From Bacillus sp. AFS055030 (lineage in GTDB: Bacteria > Bacillota > Bacilli > Bacillales > Bacillaceae_G): a stretch of 44,667 nt of DNA. The position numbers and the translations under genes were made by a program. Below, one piece after another: positions 27,047 to 35,743 of the stretch (within the stretch, counting starts at the first letter, position 1; each line of letters starts with the position of its first letter). Location: the NCBI RefSeq assembly GCF_002574545.1, contig NZ_NUGT01000084.1, forward strand, positions 1 through 44,667, written 5' to 3'. Under the pieces are notes generated by a model. It ran no database searches. It saw nothing but the letters and a program-made list of their open reading frames with translations, and was not told where the DNA came from.

Positions 27047-27145
27047 AAAAGAGACTAACTCAAGTTATGTTTTCTAGTATTATTGTTATGTAAGACCTTT
27101 AACGTCTACATAAATTAATAGAAATACACTAATGATGCTAGTCTC
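27047..27145 (-). other. Structured RNA region or large-loop terminator
   Basis: Downstream of the 27-codon gene on the minus strand, GAGACTA (from 27139-27145) can pair with TAGTCTC (27051-27057) and is followed by TTTTT. Between them lies an inner hairpin (TGTAGAC and GTCTTACA with a bulge, near 27091-27113). It may be an unusual terminator of the mutS2 operon or a small structured RNA. Confidence 0.4.
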
Positions 27146-27152
27146 ATTTACT

Positions 27153-27236
27153 TTATTTAATAACTGTTACATACAAAATGCCCCAAATTAAAAATACTGC
27201 ACAAACCGCAAATAATATTTTTGCCAACTTTTCCAT
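27153..27236 (-). CDS. 27-residue single-pass membrane peptide
   Basis: A very short open frame beginning ATG (27234-27236) and ending TAA (27153-27155). The product starts MEKLAKILFAVCAVFLIW, continues GILYVTVIK and is almost wholly one hydrophobic helix with K at both ends. A GGGG ribosome-like site lies 7 nt before the ATG. It is 18 nt after the mutS2 stop on the same strand, with no hairpin between, so it may be the last gene of that transcript. It looks like a genuine small membrane protein, but there is no homology evidence. Confidence 0.5.
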   Translation of the reverse strand: MEKLAKILFAVCAVFLIWGILYVTVIK

Positions 27237-27254
27237 CTTAGAACCCCTATAACC

Positions 27255-29609
27255 TTATTTTAAATCGACAACAGTAACACCTATTCCACCCTCGGACGCT
27301 GCACCGTATCGATAGGATTTAACTGCTCTATGTTTTTTTAAGTATTCCTGTACCCCTTGTCTTAATGCACCAGTTCCTTTTCCATGAATAATATTAATTC
27401 GAGGATAGCCGGCTAATAATGCATCATCGATATATTTTTCAACACGAATTAGGGCATCTTCATATCTTTCACCTCTAAGATCCAGTTCAAGATTCACATG
27501 AAAATCCTTACCTTTTACAGATGTAACCGTTCGTTCTTTTACTTCTTTAGGTGAACTTACATATTCGATATCTTTTTCTTTAACTTTCATTTTAATAATC
27601 CCGAGCTGAACTTGCCATTCACCTTCACTAACTTGTTCAAGTAATGTACCTTTTTGATTAAAGCTAATCACTTTTACTTCGTCACCTTCACGAAGCTTTC
27701 TTTGTTTCTTTTGAGCTGGCTGTGGAATTGTTTTCTTTGGAGCATAAGGTATTGCCCCTTCCAAACGGGTTCTTGCTTCAATTAATTCATGATCTTTAAT
27801 CGAAGCTAATTGACTATTCTTTAACTCTCTAAGCTCTTTAATAATTTCCTCAGCTTCTTGTTGTGCTACTCTGACACGCTTTTTCGCTTCTTCCTGTGCT
27901 CCACGATATAATTCATCACGGTGCTCATAAAATTCCATCATTTGCTTTTGTAAATCTTTGAAAACACGCTCCGATTCTTTACGGAAATCTTCTGCTTCTT
28001 TCCACTCTGTTTCGGCACCTTTTCTACTCGTTTCTAAAGATGCAATCATATTTTCAACTTCATTACTTTCTTCACTTACATGATTTCTTGCTTTTTCGAT
28101 TACACGATTTGAAAGTCCTAGTCTTCTAGAAATCTCAAATGCATTACTTCTACCTGGAACACCAATTAAAAGTCGATAAGTAGGACTTAATGTTTCTACA
28201 TCAAATTCAACACTAGCATTCATAACGTGCTCTCGATTGTAACTATATGCTTTTAATTCAGGATAATGCGTTGTTGCTACTACTCTTGCACCGTATTCAC
28301 TTACCTCGTCTAAAATTGAGATTGCTAAAGCCGCACCTTCCTGTGGGTCAGTTCCAGCTCCTAATTCATCAAATAATACAAGACTACTATGATTAACGTG
28401 TTTTAGTATATCTACAATATTCACCATATGAGAAGAGAATGTACTTAAGCTCTGTTCGATTGATTGCTCATCCCCAATATCGGCGAAAATTTGGTCGAAC
28501 ACACAAATTTCTGAACCGTCTAAAGCAGGAATTTGTAAACCAGATTGTGCCATTAAAACACAAATACCAATCGTTTTTAAAGTAACCGTCTTACCACCCG
28601 TATTTGGACCAGTAATGACAATCGTCGTAAAATCCTTACCTAATTCAATATCATTAGCTACTACTATATCTCTTGGAATTAGAGGATGACGTGCTTTTTT
28701 TAATTTAAAATATCGATCATTATTTAAAATTGGTTTACTTGCCTTAATTGAATGTGAGTAATTAGCTTTTGCAAATAAGAAATCCATTTCAGCTAAAATT
28801 TCAACATTCTGCAATAAATCCGCTGAAGCTTCCGCTACTAAACCTGTTAAAGCCATTAAAATTTTCTCGATCTCTTGCTCCTCTTTTACTTTTGCTTCTT
28901 GTAAACTATTGTTTAATGTAACAACAGCTTGTGGCTCAATAAATAATGTTTGCCCAGAAGAAGATTGATCATGAACAATCCCACCATAAACATGTCGATA
29001 TTCTTGTTTTACTGGAATAACGAAGCGATCATTACGAATCGTTACAATTGAATCTGATAACATTTTTTGTGCATTAGCACCTCTAGTTAAACTCTCTAAT
29101 TTTTCACGAATTCGAGCTTCAGCTGTTCGAACTTGTCCACGGATCGTTCGAAGCGTCACACTAGCGTCATCTAATACTTCTCCGTTATCACCAATTGCTG
29201 CCTTTATATTTTTATCTAATTCTAGTAAAGGGATGATTTGTTCACTTAATGATTCTAAATATGGAATTTCTACTTCACTCTCAATTAAGCCTTCAATAAA
29301 ACGAATCATTTGACGACCAGCATATGTAACACCTGAAATCGCAATTAGCTCAGAAGGAGATAGCATTCCACCGATATCTGCCCTTTTTACTTGCATTCTG
29401 ATATCTGATAATCCACCAAGAGGTACATTTCCTCGTAGTCGAATAACTTTTACTGCTTCGTCAGTTGATTCATGTAGTTCGACAACTTCATCATAACTAG
29501 TACTCGGTAAAAGGTTTTTAATACGTTCCTTACCTAGTGAAGATGAAGCGTGTTTAAGTAATTGTTCTTTTATTTTATCGTACTCTAAAACTCTTAATGT
29601 ACGTTGCAT
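27255..29609 (-). CDS. mutS2: Endonuclease MutS2
   Basis: A 784-aa MutS-family ATPase with a C-terminal nuclease. Core and clamp helices (1-300) precede the ATPase: Walker [16 protein letters not shown] (about 330) and Walker [18 protein letters not shown] (about 405). A long charged coiled coil (515-630), a KOW-like segment, and a final Smr domain ([12 protein letters not shown] and [12 protein letters not shown]) follow. In Bacillus the protein is tied to recombination control and to rescue of collided ribosomes. AAGGAGG is 9 nt before the ATG. It follows polX by 14 nt. B. subtilis calls it mutSB. Confidence 0.96.
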   Translation of the reverse strand: MQRTLRVLEYDKIKEQLLKHASSSLGKERIKNLLPSTSYDEVVELHESTDEAVKVIRLRGNVPLGGLSDIRMQVKRADIGGMLSPSELIAISGVTYAGRQMIRFIEGLIESEVEIPYLESLSEQIIPLLELDKNIKAAIGDNGEVLDDASVTLRTIRGQVRTAEARIREKLESLTRGANAQKMLSDSIVTIRNDRFVIPVKQEYRHVYGGIVHDQSSSGQTLFIEPQAVVTLNNSLQEAKVKEEQEIEKILMALTGLVAEASADLLQNVEILAEMDFLFAKANYSHSIKASKPILNNDRYFKLKKARHPLIPRDIVVANDIELGKDFTTIVITGPNTGGKTVTLKTIGICVLMAQSGLQIPALDGSEICVFDQIFADIGDEQSIEQSLSTFSSHMVNIVDILKHVNHSSLVLFDELGAGTDPQEGAALAISILDEVSEYGARVVATTHYPELKAYSYNREHVMNASVEFDVETLSPTYRLLIGVPGRSNAFEISRRLGLSNRVIEKARNHVSEESNEVENMIASLETSRKGAETEWKEAEDFRKESERVFKDLQKQMMEFYEHRDELYRGAQEEAKKRVRVAQQEAEEIIKELRELKNSQLASIKDHELIEARTRLEGAIPYAPKKTIPQPAQKKQRKLREGDEVKVISFNQKGTLLEQVSEGEWQVQLGIIKMKVKEKDIEYVSSPKEVKERTVTSVKGKDFHVNLELDLRGERYEDALIRVEKYIDDALLAGYPRINIIHGKGTGALRQGVQEYLKKHRAVKSYRYGAASEGGIGVTVVDLK

Positions 29610-29623
29610 ACCCCGTAACCTCC

Positions 29624-31348
29624 TTACACTCGATTACGTTTCCTTTCAATCAAACTTAAAAGTTCGTGTAATTCAAATGTATTTACAATATTTTCTCTTT
29701 TTAACCAAGCCTTCTTGGCCGCACTAACCCCAACCGTCATATGCTCTAGCATATCAATATTATGTGCATCAGTATTAATTGATAGCATGACACCAGCTTC
29801 CTGTGCCATCATTAACATTTCTTTATTTAAATCTAACCGATTTGGATTTGCATTTAATTCTAAAATTGTACCTGTTTCTTTTGCTACAGAAATTAATTCT
29901 TCAGCATTTACTTTATACCCAGCTCTTCTGCCAATTTTTCGCCCTGTTGGATGTCCAATCATGCTAACATATGGATTTCTCATTGCATTTTTTAAACGCA
30001 TCATGATTGTCTCTTCATCTTGACTAAAGCTGGAATGAATTGATGCGATAACAAAATCAAGTGAACGTAAAACATCATCTTCATAATCTAGGGAACCATC
30101 AGGTAAAATATCCATTTCTACCCCATGTAGAATTGTAAAATCAGTGTATTTTTCGTTTACACGTTGAATTTCTTCTTTTTGTTTCCATAAGCGCTCAGGA
30201 GTTAAACCATTCGCAACCTTTAAATATTGAGAATGATCTGTGATGACAATATATTTATATCCTTTAGCACGACATGCATCTGCCATTTCTTCGATTGAAT
30301 ACCCACCATCACTCCAAGTAGAGTGCATATGCAAATCAGATTTCATATCTTCTAAACGAATTAATGGATAATCGTTTGTAAAAGTTGAAACTTCCTTCCC
30401 ATCCTCTCGAATTTCAGGTGGAAAACAAGGTAAATTAAAATGGGCATAAAAATCTTCTTCATTTTCAAAAGTTAAAACTTCTCCAGTATTAACATTTTCA
30501 ACACCGTACTCACTAATTTTTTCATCACGCTCTTTAGCCAATTGGCGCATAGCTACATTATGATCCTTTGAACCAGTAAAATGATGCAAAGTTGTAGCAA
30601 ACTCCTTTGGTTGAATAATTCGGAAATCAACTGAAATCTCATACTCAACACCTTTTAAAACAAGAGAAACTTTAGTATCTCCCTGTGCAATTATTCGAAC
30701 AATTTCTGGCATCGAAAGTAATTGTTCTTTAATACTTTCCGGATTAGTAGACGCAACAATGAAGTCTAAATCTTTAACCGTTTCACGTACTCGTCGTAAG
30801 CTTCCAGCTCTTGAATACTTCTCGACATACTTCATTTCTGCTAAATAAGCTTCAATTTTATCAGCAATCGGTAGTACATCTGCTAATGGCAAGCGTTCAG
30901 GCTGCTTACCAAACTCCTCGATTGATTCTAAAATATTTTTCTCTGTCTTTTTACCGAATCCAGCTAATCCTTGTAACTTACCATTTAAGCATGCTTCTTT
31001 TAACTGCTCCATGCTCTCAATTTGTAATAATTGATATAGCTTAGCTACTTTTTTTCCACCTAATCCTGGTAGTCTAAGTAAAGGAAGTAAAGTTTTAGGT
31101 AATGACTCTTGAAGTTCCTCCAATACCGTACTTTTACCAGTTTCAATATATTCTAAAATTACTGCAGAAGTCCCTTTTCCGATTCCTTTTATGGCAGTAA
31201 AGTCGTCGATTTGTTCAAGACTTCTTTCATCTGTTTCTAATGCATTTGCCGCTTTACGAAATGCTGATATTTTAAAAGCATTTTCACCTTTTAGTTCTAA
31301 ATAAGTAGCAATTTGTTCTAACAGTTTAATTAACTCTTTTTTGTGCAT
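29624..31348 (-). CDS. polX: DNA polymerase/3'-5' exonuclease PolX
   Basis: Family X DNA polymerase used in base-excision-type repair, 574 aa. The N-terminal half has two helix-hairpin-helix segments ([22 protein letters not shown] and [16 protein letters not shown]) and the nucleotidyl-transferase acids in [17 protein letters not shown]. The C-terminal PHP domain ([26 protein letters not shown], about residue 336 onward, with H-x-H and later HGVEMDI and NTDAHN) gives manganese-dependent exonuclease activity. AGGTGA precedes the ATG. Second-last large gene of zapA-cvpA-polX-mutS2. Confidence 0.96.
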   Translation of the reverse strand: MHKKELIKLLEQIATYLELKGENAFKISAFRKAANALETDERSLEQIDDFTAIKGIGKGTSAVILEYIETGKSTVLEELQESLPKTLLPLLRLPGLGGKKVAKLYQLLQIESMEQLKEACLNGKLQGLAGFGKKTEKNILESIEEFGKQPERLPLADVLPIADKIEAYLAEMKYVEKYSRAGSLRRVRETVKDLDFIVASTNPESIKEQLLSMPEIVRIIAQGDTKVSLVLKGVEYEISVDFRIIQPKEFATTLHHFTGSKDHNVAMRQLAKERDEKISEYGVENVNTGEVLTFENEEDFYAHFNLPCFPPEIREDGKEVSTFTNDYPLIRLEDMKSDLHMHSTWSDGGYSIEEMADACRAKGYKYIVITDHSQYLKVANGLTPERLWKQKEEIQRVNEKYTDFTILHGVEMDILPDGSLDYEDDVLRSLDFVIASIHSSFSQDEETIMMRLKNAMRNPYVSMIGHPTGRKIGRRAGYKVNAEELISVAKETGTILELNANPNRLDLNKEMLMMAQEAGVMLSINTDAHNIDMLEHMTVGVSAAKKAWLKRENIVNTFELHELLSLIERKRNRV

Positions 31349-31394
31349 TTTAAGTCACCTACTTAACATAAAAATTGTTTTTCACTAAACTCGA

Positions 31395-31922
31395 TTATAG
31401 TATTTCAGAACTAGAAAATCCGTTCCATAATTCCATTAGTTGATTTGATATAAATGGTGTATGTTGGACCATAAGATACGCAATATTTGATTTATGTAAT
31501 AAAACATGAAGTGAATCGATTGGTATGATTAAAGCGATAAAAAGAGCCAAAACCGAAAATAAATAGACTTCTATAAAACCAAAAATCCCACCTAATAAGG
31601 AGTTCATCTGCTTTAGAACAGGTAATTGGAAAACTCCATTTAATAACGAACCAATAAATGAAATGACTAGTCTTGTCCCAATAAATAACAAAGCAAAAGC
31701 GATTATTTCATAGACAAACTGCTCTGGATTTACGACCTGACCACCGCTTATATGAATTGGCAATATTTTCTTTAGCGAAGTAGCGGTCTGCTCATAATAA
31801 TGATAAGCTAAGTATAAGGATAGTAAAAAACCTAGTAATCGAACAAGGCTGCTAATAAATCCTCTTTTCCAACCTGTAAAAATTCCTAAAATAAAAATAA
31901 TAAGTATAATTAAATCAATCAT
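31395..31922 (-). CDS. CvpA family membrane protein (YshB)
   Basis: A 175-aa protein of the CvpA/colicin-V-production family, with four hydrophobic segments (about 3-20, 25-44, 65-85, 105-125) and the early motif [10 protein letters not shown] typical of the family. I choose ATG 31922, which overlaps the zapA stop (ATGATTGA). This gives the N-terminus MIDLIILI as in B. subtilis YshB. The longer frame starts at a GTG at 31937, inside zapA. Coupled translation with zapA is likely. Its precise role is unknown. Confidence 0.87.
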   Translation of the reverse strand: MIDLIILIIFILGIFTGWKRGFISSLVRLLGFLLSLYLAYHYYEQTATSLKKILPIHISGGQVVNPEQFVYEIIAFALLFIGTRLVISFIGSLLNGVFQLPVLKQMNSLLGGIFGFIEVYLFSVLALFIALIIPIDSLHVLLHKSNIAYLMVQHTPFISNQLMELWNGFSSSEIL

Positions 31923-32199
31923 TCTTTTCCTGCTCACTTTTCGTTTGTTTTTCTAATAATTTTTCGAGCATATTAGCTCTTTCTTTTAATTTCACATAAT
32001 CACTTACAATATTTAATGCTGTCAATACAGCTAATTTATTAGTATCTAATAATGGATTTTTTTTATTTATTTCTTTCATTTTATCATCTACAATTGAGGC
32101 AACATGGCGAATATGATCTGTTGACTCGTCACCAGTAATTGCATAATGTTGCCCATAAATAGTTACATTTAGTTTTTGTTTCGATGAAGAATTGGACAA
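31915..32199 (-). CDS. zapA: Cell division protein ZapA
   Basis: A 94-aa FtsZ-associated protein that bundles FtsZ protofilaments at the division site. The N-terminal beta part ([17 protein letters not shown]) is followed by [36 protein letters not shown] and a C-terminal coiled coil. An ATG at 32205 is only 1 nt after GGAGG (32207-32211), too close to use. The TTG at 32197-32199 has the proper 7-nt spacing, giving [10 protein letters not shown], close to the B. subtilis N-terminus. First gene of the zapA-cvpA-polX-mutS2 operon. Confidence 0.92.
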   Translation of the reverse strand: MSNSSSKQKLNVTIYGQHYAITGDESTDHIRHVASIVDDKMKEINKKNPLLDTNKLAVLTALNIVSDYVKLKERANMLEKLLEKQTKSEQEKND

Positions 32200-32238
32200 C
32201 TTCATACCTCCATTCAGCTCTTAAACATTCTAACCTTA

Positions 32239-32266
32239 ACTATAACATGAAATTCAATACAAACAA
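32239..32266 (-). promoter_or_regulatory. Promoter of the zapA operon
   Basis: TTGTTT (32261-32266), 16 nt, TATAGT (32239-32244) with an extended TG (TGTTATAGT) on the minus strand. Confidence 0.65.
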
Positions 32267-32301
32267 AAGTATTGGAAAATATCCATTTAAAGGAGAAATT
32301 T

Positions 32302-33234
32302 ATGTCAAACACTGTAATAACAGTTTCTGAGGATACTCTCTTAAAGATGAAAGAACACTACCAAAGTAGCCTTCAATCAAAAGTACCACAAGGTGGAGTA
32401 TTTATGGCCAAACCAAATGGCTGTACAATCACAGCATATAAATCAGGTAAAGTAATGTTTCAAGGCTCCAATAGTGATGCCGAAGTAAGTAAATGGCAAG
32501 GAAAATCGGCTAGCCAAACTACTAAAAAAGCAAACCCTACCAATACGAATTCAACTTTACCAAAAAACTTTTCAAGTCTTGCAGTGATCGGTAGTGATGA
32601 AGTTGGTACAGGCGACTACTTTGGTCCAATGACTGTAGTAGCTTCTTTTGTAGAACCAAGTCAATTCGAATTATTAAAAGAATTAGGCGTAAAAGATTCC
32701 AAAGAATTAACTGACGATGCCATATGCAGCATAGCAAAAAAAATTGTTCATGTCGTAACTTACAGCCTATTAGTACTCAACAATGAGAAATACAATTCAA
32801 TGCAAGAAAAAGGCTATAATATGAATAAACTAAAGGCGTTACTACATAATCAAGCAATTCGAAATACGATTTCAAAATTGGGAGATAAAAAATATGACGC
32901 CATCTTAATTGATCAATTTACTCCTCCAAATCTGTATTACAACTATTTAAAAGGGACTAAAGAAGTTATTCGTGATAAAGTTCAATTTGCTACTAAAGCA
33001 GAAGGTTTGCATCTCTCAGTTGCAGTTTCTTCGATTTTAGCCCGCTATGCTTTCCTACAGCAAATGGATCAATTAAGCGAACAAGCTGGAATGTCTTTAC
33101 CAAAAGGCGCTGGAGCAAAAGTTGATCAAGCTGCTGCAAAACTAATTAAATCCAAAGGTTTTGAAGCTTTACGAAATTTAACGAAATTACATTTTGCTAA
33201 TACTGAGAAAGCATTAAAGATTGCTAAAAAATGA
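32302..33234 (+). CDS. rnhC: Ribonuclease HIII
   Basis: Removes RNA from RNA-DNA hybrids, such as Okazaki primers and R-loops. The 310 aa have an N-terminal TBP-like domain (about 1-85; VPQGGVFMAKPNGCTITAYKSGKVMFQG) typical of RNase HIII, a variable linker, and the catalytic domain starting VIGSDEVGTGDYFGPMTV, with the acidic residues D and E and a later ILIDQF. The ATG at 32302 is chosen for AAAGGAG 6 nt upstream, rather than the frame opening at 32272. It diverges from zapA. In B. subtilis pheT/pheS come next; here other genes follow. Confidence 0.95.
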   Translation: MSNTVITVSEDTLLKMKEHYQSSLQSKVPQGGVFMAKPNGCTITAYKSGKVMFQGSNSDAEVSKWQGKSASQTTKKANPTNTNSTLPKNFSSLAVIGSDEVGTGDYFGPMTVVASFVEPSQFELLKELGVKDSKELTDDAICSIAKKIVHVVTYSLLVLNNEKYNSMQEKGYNMNKLKALLHNQAIRNTISKLGDKKYDAILIDQFTPPNLYYNYLKGTKEVIRDKVQFATKAEGLHLSVAVSSILARYAFLQQMDQLSEQAGMSLPKGAGAKVDQAAAKLIKSKGFEALRNLTKLHFANTEKALKIAKK

Positions 33235-33288
33235 GAGTTACGGAGGCTTGATATCATCTCGCTTCCTACGAAAAGTTACGAAAACATC

Positions 33289-33327
33289 AAAAAAGCTGTA
33301 TTCTAAACATTCATTTAGAATACAGCA
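33289..33327. terminator. Bidirectional terminator, overlaps a stop codon
   Basis: GCTGTATTCTAAA (33295-33307) pairs perfectly with TTTAGAATACAGC (33314-33326). A run of A lies to the left, so it works best for the minus-strand gene, whose TAA (33315-33317) lies inside the stem. It also ends rnhC. Confidence 0.85.
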
Positions 33328-33587
33328 TCTACTATAAATACAATGAATCCTAATAAGCTAGCAACTTGTTTTTGTTTTTTATAGCGAAGCATCGGTTTAG
33401 ATAATAAAAATAAACAGATCAAAAATCCAAAAGGGATCGGTAACCAAAATAACCTAAAAGGTAAAGATGCTAGTACATAATAACCGATCATTTGAAACCC
33501 AAGATTACTAACATCCCGCAAAATGGCATCTTTATAAACTGCTAACACACCAACTAACAATCCGACATAAAGTAAAAAGATTAACAT
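33315..33587 (-). CDS. Small membrane protein, unknown function
   Basis: A 90-aa hydrophobic protein with about three helices (residues 2-19, 29-60 region interrupted by prolines, 70-89). No family recognised. The ATG at 33585-33587 is chosen with GGAGG 7 nt upstream; a TTG directly before it is too close to that site. It is monocistronic, convergent to rnhC, and shares its terminator, which overlaps the stop codon. Function cannot be stated. Confidence 0.65.
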   Translation of the reverse strand: MLIFLLYVGLLVGVLAVYKDAILRDVSNLGFQMIGYYVLASLPFRLFWLPIPFGFLICLFLLSKPMLRYKKQKQVASLLGFIVFIVDAVF

Positions 33588-33706
33588 CAAGCCACCTCCA
33601 AGATTGTCCTACTAATAACCTATTCACCTATGGCTTGTCTAAAGACTCATAAAGAAAAATGTTTAAACATATCCATAATATGTAGAAACGAAGGAGGAAT
33701 ACTTAG

Positions 33707-34147
33707 ATGAATAATTTAATAAACGAATTTAGTAGTCTAATCCAATCAGTACCAAAAATCATTAGAGCCTTATCAAATACAGACTTTAAACCAAGTCTTA
33801 CAAAATGGTCTAAAAAAGAAATACTTGGACATCTTTGCGATTCTGCAACTATGAATCATAAAAGATTTATAGATCGATTGTCTTCTAATGATGAACTCGT
33901 TCTTGAGCTTTATAAACAAAATTCATGGGTAGAGCTAAATGATTATCAAAATAGCTATACCATTGAAGAAATACTTTCATTATGGACTGCTTTAAATTCT
34001 CGTTTCATAAATGTGCTATCAAACATGTCAGAAGACCAATGGAAACTACAATATATTAGTCAAAATGAAGAGGCTGTTACACTAAGTTGGTTATTTACTG
34101 ACTATATTGACCATATGAAGCACCATTTAAATCAAATATTAGGATAG
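33707..34147 (+). CDS. DinB-like superfamily protein
   Basis: A 146-aa four-helix protein of the DinB/YfiT fold. Metal-site histidines fit H42 (WSKKEILGHLCDSATMNH) and H135/H139 (DYIDHMKHH), with H51 also near. Members bind a divalent metal; some are thiol transferases using bacillithiol or similar, but most have no known reaction. GGAGG is about 9 nt before the ATG. A PH-domain membrane protein follows after 14 nt and is likely co-transcribed. Confidence 0.85.
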   Translation: MNNLINEFSSLIQSVPKIIRALSNTDFKPSLTKWSKKEILGHLCDSATMNHKRFIDRLSSNDELVLELYKQNSWVELNDYQNSYTIEEILSLWTALNSRFINVLSNMSEDQWKLQYISQNEEAVTLSWLFTDYIDHMKHHLNQILG

Positions 34148-34161
34148 GTAAAGGTATCGCC

Positions 34162-34629
34162 ATGAAATTTAAGGTGAAGAAAAATCCTCTTTTAGTCGCC
34201 CTAATTCTGAGCTTAATACCCATTATTTTTTCAGTTCCCATCGTTAGCTTTATTGAAGCCGATCGCACAGGAATCATCATAAGCTTAGTAGCCTTTGTCT
34301 TTTTATTTCCAATATTAATTACCCTAGTATACGCTTTATTCAAAACATACCATGAATTAACCGACAATGAATTCAAATCAAAATTCGGATTCATAACAAT
34401 TACAATTCCATATAGTGAAATCAAAACAATTAATTTCTCCAATAATCCAATTTCATCACCTGCATGGACCTTCAAACGTTTAAAAATTGAATATAAAAAA
34501 TACGGATATGCTTTACTATCTCTTCCAAAAGATGAAGACAGTTTTTTACAAGAAATAAAAAAACGCTGTCCAGATGCCACTATATTAAATCGTCAAAAAG
34601 AAGAAGTTTTAATTAAATATAATCTTTAA
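34162..34629 (+). CDS. Membrane protein with bacterial PH domain (bPH_4 type)
   Basis: A 155-aa protein with two N-terminal helices (about 10-30 and 36-60) and a soluble C-terminal beta-rich domain. The part from YHELTDNEFKSKFGFITITIPYSEIKTINFS to PAWTFKRLKIEYKKYGYALLSLPKDEDSFLQEIKKRCP has the pattern of the bPH_4 (DUF1200) domain, which relates to PH folds. Function unknown; probably a membrane-associated scaffold or sensor. Its AAAGG ribosome site falls in the 14-nt gap after the DinB-like gene, so the two are an operon. Confidence 0.75.
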   Translation: MKFKVKKNPLLVALILSLIPIIFSVPIVSFIEADRTGIIISLVAFVFLFPILITLVYALFKTYHELTDNEFKSKFGFITITIPYSEIKTINFSNNPISSPAWTFKRLKIEYKKYGYALLSLPKDEDSFLQEIKKRCPDATILNRQKEEVLIKYNL

Positions 34630-34680
34630 ACAAAGAAAACTCACAAGATCATACTATCCCTTGCGAGTTTTCTTTGTTTA
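34627..34680 (+). terminator. Terminator with 20-bp stem
   Basis: TAAACAAAGAAAACTC (34627-34642), continuing ACAAG, pairs with CTTGCGAGTTTTCTTTGTTTA (34660-34680) with one mismatch. The very long stem includes the stop codon of the PH-domain gene (34627-34629). Confidence 0.75.
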
Positions 34681-34767
34681 TGATTGATTTTTTGTCAGAA
34701 CCCCTCATGAGTCCTTTTCCTTTTTCCCTTACTCATAAATCCTTAATCTAAAGAAGTTAACCGATAT

Positions 34768-34801
34768 AAAAAAAAGCCTCATAAGCAATTTAACTTATGA
34801 G
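34768..34801 (-). terminator. Intrinsic terminator of yvbH-like gene
   Basis: CTCATAAG (34778-34785) pairs with CTTATGAG (34794-34801), with A-rich sequence to the left that is a T-run on the minus strand. It lies 14 nt after the stop. Confidence 0.85.
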
Positions 34802-34814
34802 ACCTCTTACATAA

Positions 34815-35429
34815 TTAATTATTAATATATTTCTCAAAAACTGATCCGAAATCTTTCACTTTGTATTGCTCTCTAGATTTCATTAACCATTCAAAAGCAG
34901 CTTCATTAATTTCTTTAAAACTGTTCACTACATTATTTTCATTTGACGTTACGCGACCTAATGTAGTAGAAGCAATTTCGATGCTTTCTTTAGCATATCC
35001 AAGTGATTTTTCATTTTCATGACTAATTTCAGCAATCATTAGTAATGCTTTATAAAGGTCCTTAACTTGTTCAATATGTTTTTTATGAACATCAATCGAA
35101 AACTCTCTACCACCCATATTGAACTTAATTTCAACATCTAAATCAATTGTACCAGCTGTTTCAAGTAAAACATGTGTGATTTTATGAGTGTGATAATTAT
35201 AACGATGAAGTGTACGTTTCTTACTGATTGCACTTGTACCGTCTAAATGAATTAAAGCCTTATTCGTAAAGCAATACTCATCTGATTTTGATTTAATTAA
35301 GAAATAAATTTTTTCATTATCTTCATGCATTACATAATCGTCAGAATCAACTTTGTCATAATTTTTCGGTTCAATAACACTACCTACATCACTTAAACCA
35401 AGCATATCTGCAGCAACTTTACCAAACAT
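34815..35429 (-). CDS. YvbH-like PH domain protein
   Basis: A 204-aa soluble protein that I match to B. subtilis YvbH, which I recall as the same length. The first part (about 1-125) is a bacterial PH-like domain (bPH_2: SDDYVMHEDNEKIYFLIKSKSDEYCFTNKALIHLDGTSAISKKRTLHRY). The C-terminal helices (130-204) match the YvbH oligomerisation region. Role unknown. GAGGAGG is 7 nt before the ATG. It is the second PH-type protein within 1 kb, but on the other strand and of another subfamily, so no shared operon. Confidence 0.82.
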   Translation of the reverse strand: MFGKVAADMLGLSDVGSVIEPKNYDKVDSDDYVMHEDNEKIYFLIKSKSDEYCFTNKALIHLDGTSAISKKRTLHRYNYHTHKITHVLLETAGTIDLDVEIKFNMGGREFSIDVHKKHIEQVKDLYKALLMIAEISHENEKSLGYAKESIEIASTTLGRVTSNENNVVNSFKEINEAAFEWLMKSREQYKVKDFGSVFEKYINN

Positions 35430-35743
35430 TTAATTTCCTCCTCTAAAATAGTAGGGTACGGCTATTTAAGTATTTATACGCCTTCAAAACCCAATTTTTA
35501 ACTGTTACACTTCTGAATTATACAGTAAATACAAAAATATGGGGATAGGCATAGTAGGGGGATATGTTTTTTTTTCCTTTTTTTTATAAGGTCTACTATT
35601 TTAATTCGGGTCTAACCCTTCCCCCCTTAATTTAATGTTGAACACATCCCCGGTTGCAGACTATAATTAGATGGTGACTGTTTAAATTCCGTTCTTTCAA
35701 TAAGAACATTATTATATGAAAAATAAAGAAAAGGTGTCGATCT
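35430..35743. other. Intergenic region with pyrimidine tract and inverted repeat
   Basis: 314 nt between divergent genes. It has a G-rich patch followed by nearly unbroken T/C on the plus strand (about 35570-35588). GTTCTT (35691-35696), 5 nt, AAGAAC (35702-35707) forms a small perfect hairpin near the ABC-F gene. TATTAT just after it could be the -10 for that gene. I found no supported open frame here. Confidence 0.5.

Noticed and set aside
34095-34580. Minus-strand open frame of 161 codons
   Set aside because: Lies antisense to the DinB-like and PH-domain genes, which have family features and ribosome sites.
35430-35500. Possible sigma-B promoter for the yvbH-like gene (GTTAAA, 14 nt, GGCGTAT on the minus strand)
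   Set aside because: Two mismatches in key positions and no independent sign of stress control.
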